Shown piece by piece: positions 1-8,108 of a stretch of 43,698 nt of DNA. A program made the translations under genes and the position numbers. The first letter of the stretch is position 1, and each line of letters begins with the position of its first letter. The stretch is taken from NCBI GenBank assembly GCA_903822545.1, contig CAIJPN010000141.1, positions 1-43,698 of the forward strand, read 5' to 3'. This stretch comes from an uncultured Anaerolineae bacterium (GTDB lineage: Bacteria; Chloroflexota; Anaerolineae; Anaerolineales; Villigracilaceae). The notes beneath the pieces are model-generated. The model searched no databases. It saw only the letters and a list, made by a program, of their open reading frames with translations, and had not been told where the DNA came from.

Positions 1-765
1 CTAAACAGCGCCGACAACCATGCGAAACCCTAAAAACGGATAAAAGTATCCCGGCGGATACGGTCGCCGGTACGAAGTGCGCGACCCAAAAGCAGTATCG
101 TTAAACGAGCCGCCGCGCGCCACCCGCAGCGGGCCGGGCGGCAGGATTTCATTCGGCAGCGGTGTATACAGGCTGGCTGTCCACTGCTGGACGTTACCGC
201 ACATATCCATGACCCCAAACGGACTCATGTCAGCGGGCATGCTGGCGGCTTCAACGGTACCCAATTGTTCTGATTCAAGCGTGTTGACAAACTGCGGCTC
301 AAAGACTTCACCCCACGGGAAGGGCCGCCCATCCTCGCCGCGCGCGGCGTATTCCCATTCTTCTTCGGTGGGCAGGCGGATGGCCTTGTTTTTAACATTT
401 CCCAGCCAGGCGCAGTAAGCTTCGGCCTCGAAGGCAGTCACATTGGTAACGGGATGCACCGGGTTGCGCACCTGCGCATTCCATCCCTCGGGAGTGAACC
501 GGTCGATGCGGCCCCAGCTCTCGGCATTGCCATTCAGCCAGTCCCAGCCTGCGGGGCTCCACCAACGCCGCTCTTTAACCGCACCGCTCTCCAGGAAGAC
601 ATCAAATTGCTGCACCGTCACCGGGATGTGGGTAATTTCAAAACCGGGCAACGAAATCACCCGCGCTGGTTTTTCACGCGGGTGGAAGCGGCTGCCCATG
701 CGGAAGGTTCCTGCCGGGATGCGTTTGAGCAGTCCGATGGAGGCTTTGGATGCGTAATCAATCAT
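1..765 (-). CDS. SUMF1/formylglycine-generating-enzyme-like domain protein
   Basis: This 254-residue protein is almost entirely one SUMF1 (FGE-sulfatase) domain. The visible landmarks are IPAGTFRMGS near residue 16, HPVTNVTAFEAEAYCAWL near 104, RLPTEEEWEYAARG near 129, FGVMDMCGNVQQW near 183, RGGSFND near 216 and a terminal GFRMV. True formylglycine-generating enzymes have two catalytic cysteines just after the RGGS block; here that stretch reads FNDTAFGSRTSYRR with no cysteine. Sulfatase maturation is therefore unlikely, and a non-FGE member of the fold is more probable. No signal peptide is seen, so it is probably cytoplasmic. The stop codon is the first three bases of the window, so the gene is complete. 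No sulfatase gene is nearby. The fold assignment is firm; the substrate is unknown. Confidence 0.85.
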   Translation of the reverse strand: MIDYASKASIGLLKRIPAGTFRMGSRFHPREKPARVISLPGFEITHIPVTVQQFDVFLESGAVKERRWWSPAGWDWLNGNAESWGRIDRFTPEGWNAQVRNPVHPVTNVTAFEAEAYCAWLGNVKNKAIRLPTEEEWEYAARGEDGRPFPWGEVFEPQFVNTLESEQLGTVEAASMPADMSPFGVMDMCGNVQQWTASLYTPLPNEILPPGPLRVARGGSFNDTAFGSRTSYRRPYPPGYFYPFLGFRMVVGAV

Positions 766-812
766 GATAGTTCAAATACGCGCTTCCGGTGAATGTGTTG
801 CGGGTGAAAAAT

Positions 813-845
813 CCTTAACCCTCCCCCAAAGGGAGAGGGTTAAGG
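813..845. repeat. intergenic GC-rich palindrome, family of CCCTCACC/GGTGAGGG repeats
   Basis: An 11-bp stem CCTTAACCCTC / GAGGGTTAAGG encloses a C-rich/G-rich apex. It lies between the SUMF1-type gene and the thiolase, both on the minus strand. It is related in composition to the hairpins at 2198-2271 and 35453-35525. There is no clear U-tract. It could end thiolase transcripts, but more likely it is one of a dispersed family of intergenic palindromes. Confidence 0.6.
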
Positions 846-857
846 TGAGAGCAAAAT

Positions 858-2060
858 TTACTCCACTTCAATCGCCATGCCTACAGCTTCGCCGCCGCCC
901 AGGCACAGGCTGGCCAGGCCGCGTTTGAGACCGCGATCTTTAAGTGCGTAGATGAGCGTGGCCAGGATGCGTCCACCGCTGGCGCCGATGGGATGGCCAA
1001 GCGAGATACCGCCGCCGTTAACGTTCACTTTGGCCCAATCCCAACCCTGGTCGGCCAGGGCATAGCCATCGGCCAGCACCTGCGCCGCGAAGGCTTCGTT
1101 AAGTTCGATCAGGTCAAGGTCACTGAGCGTCCAGCCAGCTTTGGCCAGCACTTTGGGGATGGCGAAAGCCGGGGCAGCAAACAAGCGCCTGGATTCGAGC
1201 GCAGCCTGCCCGTAGGCTACCACACGCGCCAGGGGTTTGAGCCCGTGTGCTTCAGCGTAGGCGCGGCTGGCGATAACAACCGCCGCCGCCCCATCGTTGA
1301 GCGTGGAAGCATTTCCAGCCGTGACCCTGCCATCGGCGCGGAAAGCCGGCTTGAGCTTAGCGAGCCCTTCCAGGGAAGCATCGCGGCGTGGGCCTTCATC
1401 CGTATCAAAATAGGTGACTTCGCCCTTGCGGCCTTTCAATTCAACCGGCACGATCTCGTCTTTGAATTTCCCACCATCGATGGCCGCAACCGCCTTCTGG
1501 TGGCTCTCCACTGAGAATTTATCCATGGCCTCGCGCGTGACGTTATATTCTTCGGCGATGAAATCAGCGGCGTTGCCCATGCCCCAGTTTTCGAAGGGAT
1601 CCCACAAACCATCGTGCAGCAGCGAATCTTTCATCTCAACGTGGCCGTAGCGCATTTCGCCGGTACGGCCTGGGACGAGAAAAGGCGCACGGGTCATCGA
1701 CTCGAAGCCGCCAGCAACAAAAAGCTGTCCATCGCCTGCGCGGATGGCTTGCGCGGCAATCATGGCAGCTTTGAGACCGGAGCCACATACTTTGTTGATC
1801 GCAGTGGCGCTAACGGTAGGCGGCAGACCAGCAAAAATAGCAGCCTGGCGGGCAGGAGCCTGGCCGCCGCCAGCCTGGACAACGTTCCCCATGAAAACTT
1901 CATCGATATCAGCGGGGTCGGCGATCCCGGCGCGCTGGACGGCAGCTTTAATGGCAATTGCGCCCAGTTTGGGGCCTGGAATTCCGGCCAATGCGCCCTG
2001 GAATTTAGCAATGGGCGTGCGTGCGACGGACAGGATGACAGGTTCAGTTTCTTTGGTCAT
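858..2060 (-). CDS. acetyl-CoA acetyltransferase / thiolase
   Basis: A 400-residue thiolase that condenses two acyl-CoAs or cleaves a 3-ketoacyl-CoA. The nucleophilic cysteine is C92 in [11 protein letters not shown]. The C-terminal catalytic pair is also present: the histidine in [16 protein letters not shown] and the cysteine in [11 protein letters not shown]. Length is typical of degradative or biosynthetic thiolases. I chose the ATG at 2060 because AAAGGAG sits 9 nt upstream; the reading frame continues 30 codons further but without a ribosome site. It is monocistronic here, divergent from the Lrp/AsnC regulator. In an amino-acid fermenter it could serve acetoacetyl-CoA cleavage at the end of lysine or butyrate-type pathways, which is inference. 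Confidence 0.95.
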   Translation of the reverse strand: MTKETEPVILSVARTPIAKFQGALAGIPGPKLGAIAIKAAVQRAGIADPADIDEVFMGNVVQAGGGQAPARQAAIFAGLPPTVSATAINKVCGSGLKAAMIAAQAIRAGDGQLFVAGGFESMTRAPFLVPGRTGEMRYGHVEMKDSLLHDGLWDPFENWGMGNAADFIAEEYNVTREAMDKFSVESHQKAVAAIDGGKFKDEIVPVELKGRKGEVTYFDTDEGPRRDASLEGLAKLKPAFRADGRVTAGNASTLNDGAAAVVIASRAYAEAHGLKPLARVVAYGQAALESRRLFAAPAFAIPKVLAKAGWTLSDLDLIELNEAFAAQVLADGYALADQGWDWAKVNVNGGGISLGHPIGASGGRILATLIYALKDRGLKRGLASLCLGGGEAVGMAIEVE

Positions 2061-2085
2061 GCTGGGATTCTCCTTTGTGCGAATG

Positions 2086-2128
2086 TGACAACTGTCATTA
2101 ATTATAAGGCGAATGGGAGCTTTTTGAA
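2086..2128 (-). promoter_or_regulatory. thiolase promoter with palindromic operator candidate
   Basis: On the minus strand TTCAAA (2128-2123) is followed after 16 bp by a perfect TATAAT (2106-2101). The palindrome TGACAACTGTCA (2086-2097) lies just downstream, at the expected transcription start. That is a classic position for a repressor site. The -10 and the palindrome are seen directly; their function is inferred. Confidence 0.5.
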
Positions 2129-2168
2129 TCATCTTGCGCAAGCTGTCCACAGTTTTTCTTTATAAAGT

Positions 2169-2318
2169 AACCCAAGTTGCTACCTTTGGAGAATTTGCCC
2201 TCATCCCTAGCCTTTCCCACGGTGGCAAAAGGAAATTTCCCATCTCCCCAGGGAGAGAGCTGAAATGAGGGAATTTCTGGCAAAAGACAAGCGGTGGTTT
2301 TAAGGTAGCAATTTGAGT
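2169..2318. repeat. MITE-like 150-bp element with 18-bp terminal inverted repeats
   Basis: Most of the 360-bp gap between thiolase and the Lrp regulator is this element. It is bounded by AACCCAAGTTGCTACCTT (2169-2186) and its 16/18 inverted copy (2301-2318). A second nested inverted pair, CCCTCAT (2198-2204) / ATGAGGG (2265-2271), lies inside. The left end recurs with 19 identical bases at 16870-16888. No protein is encoded. It resembles a non-autonomous repeat element. Confidence 0.55.
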
Positions 2319-2385
2319 TCAAGTAATTATATATGCCTATTTTCGCATAAAATGGCACAGATTTTGCAAAAACATCAATATTAAG

Positions 2386-2414
2386 TTGACTTTAATAACG
2401 AAAAATTATAAAAT
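2386..2414 (+). promoter_or_regulatory. sigma70-type promoter of the Lrp/AsnC gene, apparently leaderless
   Basis: TTGACT (2386-2391) is followed, after exactly 17 bp, by TAAAAT (2409-2414). The ATG of the regulator begins 7 nt after the -10, where transcription should start. No Shine-Dalgarno sequence precedes the ATG, so the mRNA is probably leaderless. Confidence 0.65.
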
Positions 2415-2420
2415 ATAGCA

Positions 2421-2888
2421 ATGAACAACATAATCGTCAATCAAGCATCTGAAAACCTGGACGAGGCTGACCGATTCATCATCGATGCCCTGCGACAGGA
2501 TGGGCGCATTGCCTTTGCGCAGATCGCCCAACAGTTGAACGTTTCGCCCGGCATGATCCGCGTGCGATACAACCGGCTGGTGGAAATGGGCGTGCTCAAA
2601 GTGGTCGCCATCACCAACCCGCTGCGGCTTGGGTTCAAAACCATGGCCATGATCGGAATCCGCACCGATGGCACGCACATGCTCGAGGTGGCCGATGCTG
2701 TCTCAGCGCTGGAAGAAGTCGTTTACCTGATCGTGGTCAGCGGCCGCTTCGACATCATGATCGAAGTCTTTTGCCGTGATCACGAAGAGCTGTTGCAATT
2801 CCTTACCGAGAAATTGCACAAAATCGAGGGCGTGCGCGAAGCAGAGACTTTCATCCACCTGAAAATCCGCAAAGAAGTTTATTTCTAA
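2421..2888 (+). CDS. Lrp/AsnC family transcriptional regulator
   Basis: A 155-residue Lrp/AsnC regulator. The N-terminal helix-turn-helix covers about residues 10-65 (IDALRQDGRIAFAQIAQQLN and then SPGMIRVRYNRLVEMGVL). The C-terminal RAM/AsnC effector-binding domain follows (about 70-150, including VVYLIVVSGRFDIMIEVFC). Members of this family bind amino acids and control amino-acid uptake and catabolism. Its place immediately upstream of an amino-acid-type dehydrogenase, symporter, aminotransferases and AORs makes it the likely local controller. It is driven by a good promoter whose -10 is only 6 nt from the ATG, and it lacks a ribosome-binding site, which suggests leaderless translation. Confidence 0.93.
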   Translation: MNNIIVNQASENLDEADRFIIDALRQDGRIAFAQIAQQLNVSPGMIRVRYNRLVEMGVLKVVAITNPLRLGFKTMAMIGIRTDGTHMLEVADAVSALEEVVYLIVVSGRFDIMIEVFCRDHEELLQFLTEKLHKIEGVREAETFIHLKIRKEVYF

Positions 2889-2953
2889 AGATCGGACTCC
2901 AAAATACATCAAAAACTAACCGCAAGGTTATAAAAACAAAAAAGGAAAAGGAT

Positions 2954-4168
2954 ATGAAAATACTACTCGTCGGTGTGGGCGGTGTTGGTGAAGCAATTGC
3001 AGCGATTGCCAAACCGCGCAAATGGATGGAACTGATGGTGCTGGCTGATTACAACACCAGGCGCTGCGCAGAAGTCCAGGCCAAGCTGGGCGAGCCGGAG
3101 CGTTTTCCGGTGGAATTCATTGATGCCAGCAAGCAGGAAATGATCGAAGAATTAGCCCAAAAATATAACGTCGACATGATCATGAACGCCGTCGACCCGA
3201 TTTTCAACAAGCAAATCTTCGACGCAGCCTACAACGTCGGTGTCACCTACATGGATATGGCAATGACGCTCTCTGAGCCGCATGCCGAAAAACCCTTCGA
3301 ACTGCCGGGCATCAAACTGGGCGATTACCAGTTCGAAAAAGCCGCGGACTGGGAGAAAAAAGGCCTGCTGGCGTTGGTCGGCATCGGCGTCGAACCGGGC
3401 ATGGCCGATGTTTTCGCCCGCTACGCCCAGGATCACCTTTTTGACGAAATCGAAGAAGTCGGTATCCGCGATGGCGCCAATATCACCATCGATGGCTACG
3501 AATTCGCCCCCAACTTCTCCATCTGGACCACCATCGAAGAATGTCTCAACCCGCCCGTTATCTGGGAAGAAGGCAAAGGCTGGTTCACCACCGCGCCTTT
3601 CTCTGAACCCGAAGTATTTGACTTCCCCGAAATTGGCCCCGTAGAAGTAGTCAACGTCGAGCACGAAGAAGTTTTACTTGTCCCGCGCTGGGTCAAGACC
3701 AAACGCGCCACCTTCAAATATGGCCTGGGCGACCAGTTCATCGGCGTCCTCAAAACTCTGCACATGCTCGGCCTCGACAATAAAGAGAAAATCAACGTCA
3801 AAGGCGTCCAGGTTGCCCCGCGCGACGTGGTTGCCGCCTGCCTGCCCGATCCTGCTCACCTGGGCGAGCAAATGTCTGGCAAAACCTGCGCCGGCACCTG
3901 GGTCAAAGGCAAAAAAGATGGCAAAGCACGCGAAGTCTACCTGTACCAGGTGGCCGACAATGCCCAGTGCATGAAGCGCTGGGGCTGCCAGGCCGTCGTA
4001 GCCCAAACTGCTTTCAGCGCCGTCATCGCCATGGAACTGCTCAAGGATGGCGCATGGAAGGGTGTTGGCGTGCTCGGTCCCGAAGCCTTCCCGCCCGATC
4101 CTTTCATGGAAAAAATGGCCGACTACGAATTCCCCTACGGCATCAAGGAAATGACACCAAAAGCATAA
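2954..4168 (+). CDS. saccharopine dehydrogenase family oxidoreductase
   Basis: A 404-residue protein with an N-terminal Rossmann fold (ILLVGVGGVGEAIAAIA, residues 3-19). Its saccharopine-dehydrogenase-type layout includes MNAVDPIFNKQIFDAA and the GVEPGMADVFARYA turn, and a C-terminal domain typical of the LYS9-like group. Family members act on saccharopine, lysine (lysine 6-dehydrogenase) or carboxynorspermidine with NAD(P). The exact substrate cannot be read from sequence. Its neighbours (Lrp regulator, symporter, two class-III aminotransferases, AORs) favour a catabolic role making or consuming a semialdehyde. A purine-rich ribosome site (AAAAGGAAAAGG) precedes the ATG, and a strong terminator follows the stop. 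Confidence 0.88.
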   Translation: MKILLVGVGGVGEAIAAIAKPRKWMELMVLADYNTRRCAEVQAKLGEPERFPVEFIDASKQEMIEELAQKYNVDMIMNAVDPIFNKQIFDAAYNVGVTYMDMAMTLSEPHAEKPFELPGIKLGDYQFEKAADWEKKGLLALVGIGVEPGMADVFARYAQDHLFDEIEEVGIRDGANITIDGYEFAPNFSIWTTIEECLNPPVIWEEGKGWFTTAPFSEPEVFDFPEIGPVEVVNVEHEEVLLVPRWVKTKRATFKYGLGDQFIGVLKTLHMLGLDNKEKINVKGVQVAPRDVVAACLPDPAHLGEQMSGKTCAGTWVKGKKDGKAREVYLYQVADNAQCMKRWGCQAVVAQTAFSAVIAMELLKDGAWKGVGVLGPEAFPPDPFMEKMADYEFPYGIKEMTPKA

Positions 4169-4173
4169 GGCAC

Positions 4174-4213
4174 AAAAAAGCAACTCTGTGTAACAACACA
4201 GGGTTGCTTTTTT
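4174..4213 (+). terminator. rho-independent terminator, 18-bp stem
   Basis: A perfect 18-bp stem (4174-4191 / 4196-4213, one G-U pair) has an AACA loop and A6/T6 flanks, so it can work in both directions. It starts 6 nt after the dehydrogenase stop and ends 30 nt before the symporter ATG. It either separates the two transcripts or acts as a partial terminator or 3'-end stabiliser inside an operon. No promoter is evident in the remaining 30 nt. Confidence 0.85.
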
Positions 4214-4243
4214 GCATTTTGAAAACCCAAGAGGATATTTGTC

Positions 4244-5863
4244 ATGCAGACTTATGAATACTCAGGCTTGATCATCGGAGGAATTGTTGCCATCCTCATC
4301 GTTCGCCTGGCAATCGGGTACTGGGCTTCAAAAAAAGTGGAAACAACCACCGATTACGTTCTGGCGGGCCGCCGCCTGCCCATCTGGATGGCCGCGCCGT
4401 CCATCATGGCAACCTGGTTCGCCGCCGAAACCCTGATGGGTTCCAGTTCCGAAGCCTACAAATATGGCTTGCAAGGCGTTATCTTTGATCCCTTTGGTGC
4501 GACCATGTGCCTGCTGCTTTCAGCCCTGCTGATTGTGCGCCTGGCGCGCCGTGCGCAGTACGTTACCATCATGGATTTTTTCCAGAAGCGTTACGGAACC
4601 ACCATGTCGGTGGTTGGCTCCATTGCTCAAATCATCGGCTACTTCGGTTGGACGGCAGCCCAAATCGTGGCGGGTGGCGCAATCCTGCAAGCCCTGCTGG
4701 GTTGGGATTTATCCGTGGGTATGGTGTTGGTTGCGGGCGTAGTTACCATCTACACCATGGCGGGCGGCCTGTGGGCGGATACTGCCCTTGACTTTATGCA
4801 AATGTTCCTGACCATGGGCGGCCTGCTTATCATCTTTGGCGGCATCCTGTGGGCAGTTGGCGGACTGGAGGCCTTCATCGGCATGGCTGGTGCGCAATAT
4901 ACGGATTATCCCTTTGCAATGACTCCCACCGCCGAAGAGGGCTACCTCGGCTACCAGGGTACCACGGGCTGGTTCTACTATGCAGCCGCCTGGATGGCCA
5001 TCGGTCTTGGCTCCATCCCGGCCCAGGATTACCTCCAGCGCACCTGTGCCGCCAAAAATGAAAATGTTGCGGTTAAGTCAACCTACATCGCCGCGTTTCT
5101 CTATATCACATTTGGCGTTTTGTCGCCGTTTATTGGCATGGCCGCTCACTCTGTCCCCTCGATTGGCTCGGAACTGGAAGCGGACTCCACTCAATTTGTG
5201 CTCATCCTGATGGCGATGGAATACCTGCATCCAGTCCTTACTGCCCTGTTTGTGGCCGCCCTCGCATCTGCGCTCATGTCCACATCCGATTCATCCATGC
5301 TGGCTGGGGCAACCATGTTCACCGAGAACATCGTTAAAGTCTTCAAACCTGACTTGAGTGACAAATCCCAACTCTTCCTGACCCGTGCCGCATTGGTTGT
5401 CAGTGGCATACTCTCGCTCTCGATTGCCCTGTGGGCCGAAACCATCTACGAACTGGCAGTGCTGGCTAACACCTGCATCCTGGTCGGCATGGTAGCGCCC
5501 TACATCATCGGCATGTACTGGAAGAAAGCCAATCACATTGGCGCGCTCACTTCGTTCTTTGCAGGCACAATTTCATGGGGTATTCTTTCCGTGTACTACT
5601 ACTATGCCCCCGAATTTGGCACTTTCGCCATCTGTGAAGGCGACCTGTACTGCTCTTTGTGGGATGCGGTTTACATCGCCTCCACCCCGGCCTTTGTCAT
5701 CTCTGTTGTATCATTTATTGTGGCATCTCTTGCCACCAACAAAATTGACCCGCCCAAGGTGCTCACCGACATCAATGGACATCCTGTCAATATGAAAAAT
5801 GCGTTGGGATGGGGCAGCCTGAACGATTTGCCGGAAGAAACAACTCCTGCTACGGGTGATTAA
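4244..5863 (+). CDS. sodium:solute symporter (SSS family)
   Basis: A 539-residue polytopic membrane protein with about 13 hydrophobic segments, the usual SSS size and layout. Typical features are the N-terminal WASKKVETTTDYVLAGRRLP loop, the conserved first helices (APSIMATWFAAETLMGSS) and SALMSTSDSSMLAGATMFTENI, the sodium-site helix of LeuT-fold symporters. The family imports amino acids, choline-like amines, pantothenate or carboxylates with sodium. Context points to an amino acid or related amine. GAGG lies about 9 nt before the ATG. It sits only 30 nt beyond a strong terminator with no visible promoter of its own, so it is either read through or driven by a promoter I cannot see. Confidence 0.92.
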   Translation: MQTYEYSGLIIGGIVAILIVRLAIGYWASKKVETTTDYVLAGRRLPIWMAAPSIMATWFAAETLMGSSSEAYKYGLQGVIFDPFGATMCLLLSALLIVRLARRAQYVTIMDFFQKRYGTTMSVVGSIAQIIGYFGWTAAQIVAGGAILQALLGWDLSVGMVLVAGVVTIYTMAGGLWADTALDFMQMFLTMGGLLIIFGGILWAVGGLEAFIGMAGAQYTDYPFAMTPTAEEGYLGYQGTTGWFYYAAAWMAIGLGSIPAQDYLQRTCAAKNENVAVKSTYIAAFLYITFGVLSPFIGMAAHSVPSIGSELEADSTQFVLILMAMEYLHPVLTALFVAALASALMSTSDSSMLAGATMFTENIVKVFKPDLSDKSQLFLTRAALVVSGILSLSIALWAETIYELAVLANTCILVGMVAPYIIGMYWKKANHIGALTSFFAGTISWGILSVYYYYAPEFGTFAICEGDLYCSLWDAVYIASTPAFVISVVSFIVASLATNKIDPPKVLTDINGHPVNMKNALGWGSLNDLPEETTPATGD

Positions 5864-6006
5864 CCAAAATCCCATCCACACGCTGGAAACCCGCCTTCGT
5901 TAAACTGGCTGGCTCCAGCCCTGGCCTGACCCCCCTGTCCCATTCCTGTCTCGACAAGAACGGGATATTTTTTGTCAGAAAATGCCGAATTTCTTATTAT
6001 TTTTTT

Positions 6007-6054
6007 CCGAAACGGAAAATTGTGTTTGCGTTTCGGGCAGGGAAACCTTATAAT
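6007..6054 (+). promoter_or_regulatory. promoter of the AOR/aminotransferase operon with overlapping inverted-repeat operator
   Basis: TTGCGT (6026-6031) and a perfect TATAAT (6049-6054) are spaced by 17 bp. Two perfect 8-bp arms, CCGAAACG (6007-6014) and CGTTTCGG (6029-6036), have centres 22 bp apart, about two helical turns. The right arm overlaps the -35 region. This arrangement suits a dimeric repressor or a class-II activator. The Lrp-like protein encoded at 2421-2888 is one candidate, by inference only. Confidence 0.6.
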
Positions 6055-6100
6055 GTAAAGCGAAATTAATTTAGCCTGACCCATTATGGAGGAGAATCCC

Positions 6101-8035
6101 ATGCCTTACGGATATAACGGAAAAATCCTGCACGTCGATTTGACCACCGGCTCACTGACGGTGGAAGAACCTACCGAATCGTTTTACCGCACCTATATGG
6201 GCGGCAGCGCGATGGGGCTGTACTACATTTTGAAAGATGTGCCCGCCGGGGCCGACCCGCTTGGCCCGGAAAATGTCCTGACGCTGATGACGGGTGTCAC
6301 CACCGGGGCAGCCATCAGCGGGCAAAGCCGCATCAACGCCAATGCCAAATCCCCCATCAGCGGTGGGATTGGGGATTCGCAGGGCGGCGGATTCTTCCCG
6401 GCGGAGTTGAAGTTCGCGGGGTTTGACGGGATTGTCATCAAGGGCAAAGCCCCGAAACCGGTTTATCTCTGGATTAAGGATGGCGTGGCAGAGTTGAAAG
6501 AGGCTGCTCATCTTTCTGGCAAAGTGACCGGGGCGGTTGAATCCGCGCTGAAAGAAGAATTGGGCGAGGAAAAAGCCGAGGTGTTGCAACACGGGCCAGC
6601 CGCCGAAAAAGGCGTGCTTTTCTCCAGCTTATTAAGCATGTCGAACCGCAATAATGGCCGCACCGGCATGGGTCTGGTGATGGCATCTAAGAACCTGAGG
6701 GCAGTGGTGGTGCGCGGCAGCAAGAAGCCCACCCTGGCGCATCCAAAGGCGCTGACGGCGCTCAACCGCGAAGGCCCGAAGATGCTGCCTGAGAACGCCG
6801 ATATGGCCGGGTTGGGCAAGTATGGCACGGCCAGCGTGGTGCTGCCGCAGCACAGCATGGGTACGCTGCCAACCCGCAACTATAACGAAGGCTCGTTTGA
6901 GTTCGCCGAAGACCTGAGCGGCGAAAAGATGTATGACAGCATCTTGAAGGGCGTGGCGCAGGGCAAACAGGATAAGCAGGGCCGCGATACGTGCTATTCG
7001 TGCGTGGTGCGCTGCAAGCGTGTGGTGGAGATGGAAGGCCAGTATAAGATCGATGAGAAGTACGGCGGCCCGGAATATGAGACCATCGGCACGTTTGGCT
7101 CATACTGCGGCATCAAGGATTTGGGCGCGGTTTCGCTGGCTAACCAGATCTGCAACGAGCACGGCGTGGATACGATTGCCTGCGGCGCGACGATTGCGTT
7201 TGCGATGGAGTGTTACGAGAAGGGCATTCTCACCAAAGACGACACCGGTGGCATCGAGTTGAAGTTTGGCAATGCCGAGGCGATGCTGGAAACGCTCAAC
7301 CAGATCGTGGCTGGGTCTTCGGACTTTGGCCGCCTGTTGGGGCAGGGTTCGGAGCGTGCCGCCAAAGCTATCGGCAGGGGCGCAGATGAATGCCTGATCA
7401 CTTTCAAGGGTGGCGAGGCCCCGGCGCACATGCCGCAGGCCAAGCGCAGCCTGAGCCTGATCTATATGGTCAACCCGTTTGGCGCGGATCACCAATCCAG
7501 CGAGCACGACTGGATGATCGAAGATGGCATCGCGTCTGACTTGTATATGAGCCGCCTGGCGCAGTTGGGGATGACGGAAAAGCTCGAGCCGATGAGTCTT
7601 GGCCCCGATAAAGTCAAATTTGCTTACCTGACGGAAGTTTTCTACTCGATGCTGGATTCGCTCGAACTCTGCCAGTTTGTCTGGGGGCCGGGCTGGACTC
7701 TGTATGGGCCGAAGGAAACGGTCGAGCTGGTGCAGTCTGTCACCGGCTGGGATGTGACGCTGGATGAGTTGATGGCTGTTGGCGCGCGCCGCCTGAACCT
7801 GATGCGCACGTTCAACGCCCGCGAAGGTCTCGACCGTAAAAACGACAAGATGCCGAAGAAGTTCTTCAAGGCGCTGCAAGGCGAAGGCCCAACCGCCGGA
7901 ATTGCGCTCAAACCGGAAGATATGGAAGCGGCGCTGGATGAATACTATAAACTCGCTGGTTGGACGAATGACGGCAAACCGACCAAGGCCCAGTTGGAGA
8001 AGCTCGATTTGGCCTGGGCGGGTGAATTGCTTTAA
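6101..8035 (+). CDS. aldehyde:ferredoxin oxidoreductase (AOR 1), tungstopterin enzyme
   Basis: A 644-residue AOR, which oxidises aldehydes to carboxylic acids with reduction of ferredoxin, using a tungsten-bis-pterin and one [4Fe-4S] cluster. The cluster ligands are C298, C301 and C305 (CYSCVVRC, the classical C-x2-C-x3-C) plus C524 in DSLELCQF. The N-terminal half carries the pterin-binding GGSAMGLYY and AKSPISGGIGDSQGGGFFPAELKFAG blocks. I chose the ATG at 6101 because GGAGGAG lies 6-12 nt upstream; an in-frame ATG at 6086 falls before that ribosome site. It is the first gene of a likely operon that runs to AOR 2. A partner aminotransferase would supply the aldehyde. Cytoplasmic. Confidence 0.95.
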   Translation: MPYGYNGKILHVDLTTGSLTVEEPTESFYRTYMGGSAMGLYYILKDVPAGADPLGPENVLTLMTGVTTGAAISGQSRINANAKSPISGGIGDSQGGGFFPAELKFAGFDGIVIKGKAPKPVYLWIKDGVAELKEAAHLSGKVTGAVESALKEELGEEKAEVLQHGPAAEKGVLFSSLLSMSNRNNGRTGMGLVMASKNLRAVVVRGSKKPTLAHPKALTALNREGPKMLPENADMAGLGKYGTASVVLPQHSMGTLPTRNYNEGSFEFAEDLSGEKMYDSILKGVAQGKQDKQGRDTCYSCVVRCKRVVEMEGQYKIDEKYGGPEYETIGTFGSYCGIKDLGAVSLANQICNEHGVDTIACGATIAFAMECYEKGILTKDDTGGIELKFGNAEAMLETLNQIVAGSSDFGRLLGQGSERAAKAIGRGADECLITFKGGEAPAHMPQAKRSLSLIYMVNPFGADHQSSEHDWMIEDGIASDLYMSRLAQLGMTEKLEPMSLGPDKVKFAYLTEVFYSMLDSLELCQFVWGPGWTLYGPKETVELVQSVTGWDVTLDELMAVGARRLNLMRTFNAREGLDRKNDKMPKKFFKALQGEGPTAGIALKPEDMEAALDEYYKLAGWTNDGKPTKAQLEKLDLAWAGELL

Positions 8036-8040
8036 AACTG

Positions 8041-8093
8041 TGTCAGGTTTTTGGGTGTCAGGTGTCAAGTTTTGGATGCCTGACACCTGATTT
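8041..8093. repeat. left flank of the four-helix gene, GTCAGG-type repeats with hairpin
   Basis: Several TGTCAGG units occur here. CAGGTGTCA and TGACACCTG form a 9-bp inverted pair. The orientation is mainly GTCAGG, opposite to the CCTGAC units on the far side of the small gene at 8109-8480, so the gene is bracketed by inverted repeat tracts. Confidence 0.6.
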
Positions 8094-8108
8094 GTTGGAG
8101 GATGGTTT

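Noticed and set aside
1..765. Naming the first gene a formylglycine-generating enzyme
   Set aside because: The paired catalytic cysteines are missing and no sulfatase is adjacent.
7100..8086. Long antisense frames opposite AOR 1 and other GC-rich genes, for example this 328-codon one
   Set aside because: They mirror codon bias of the sense genes, show no domain motifs and lack initiation signals.
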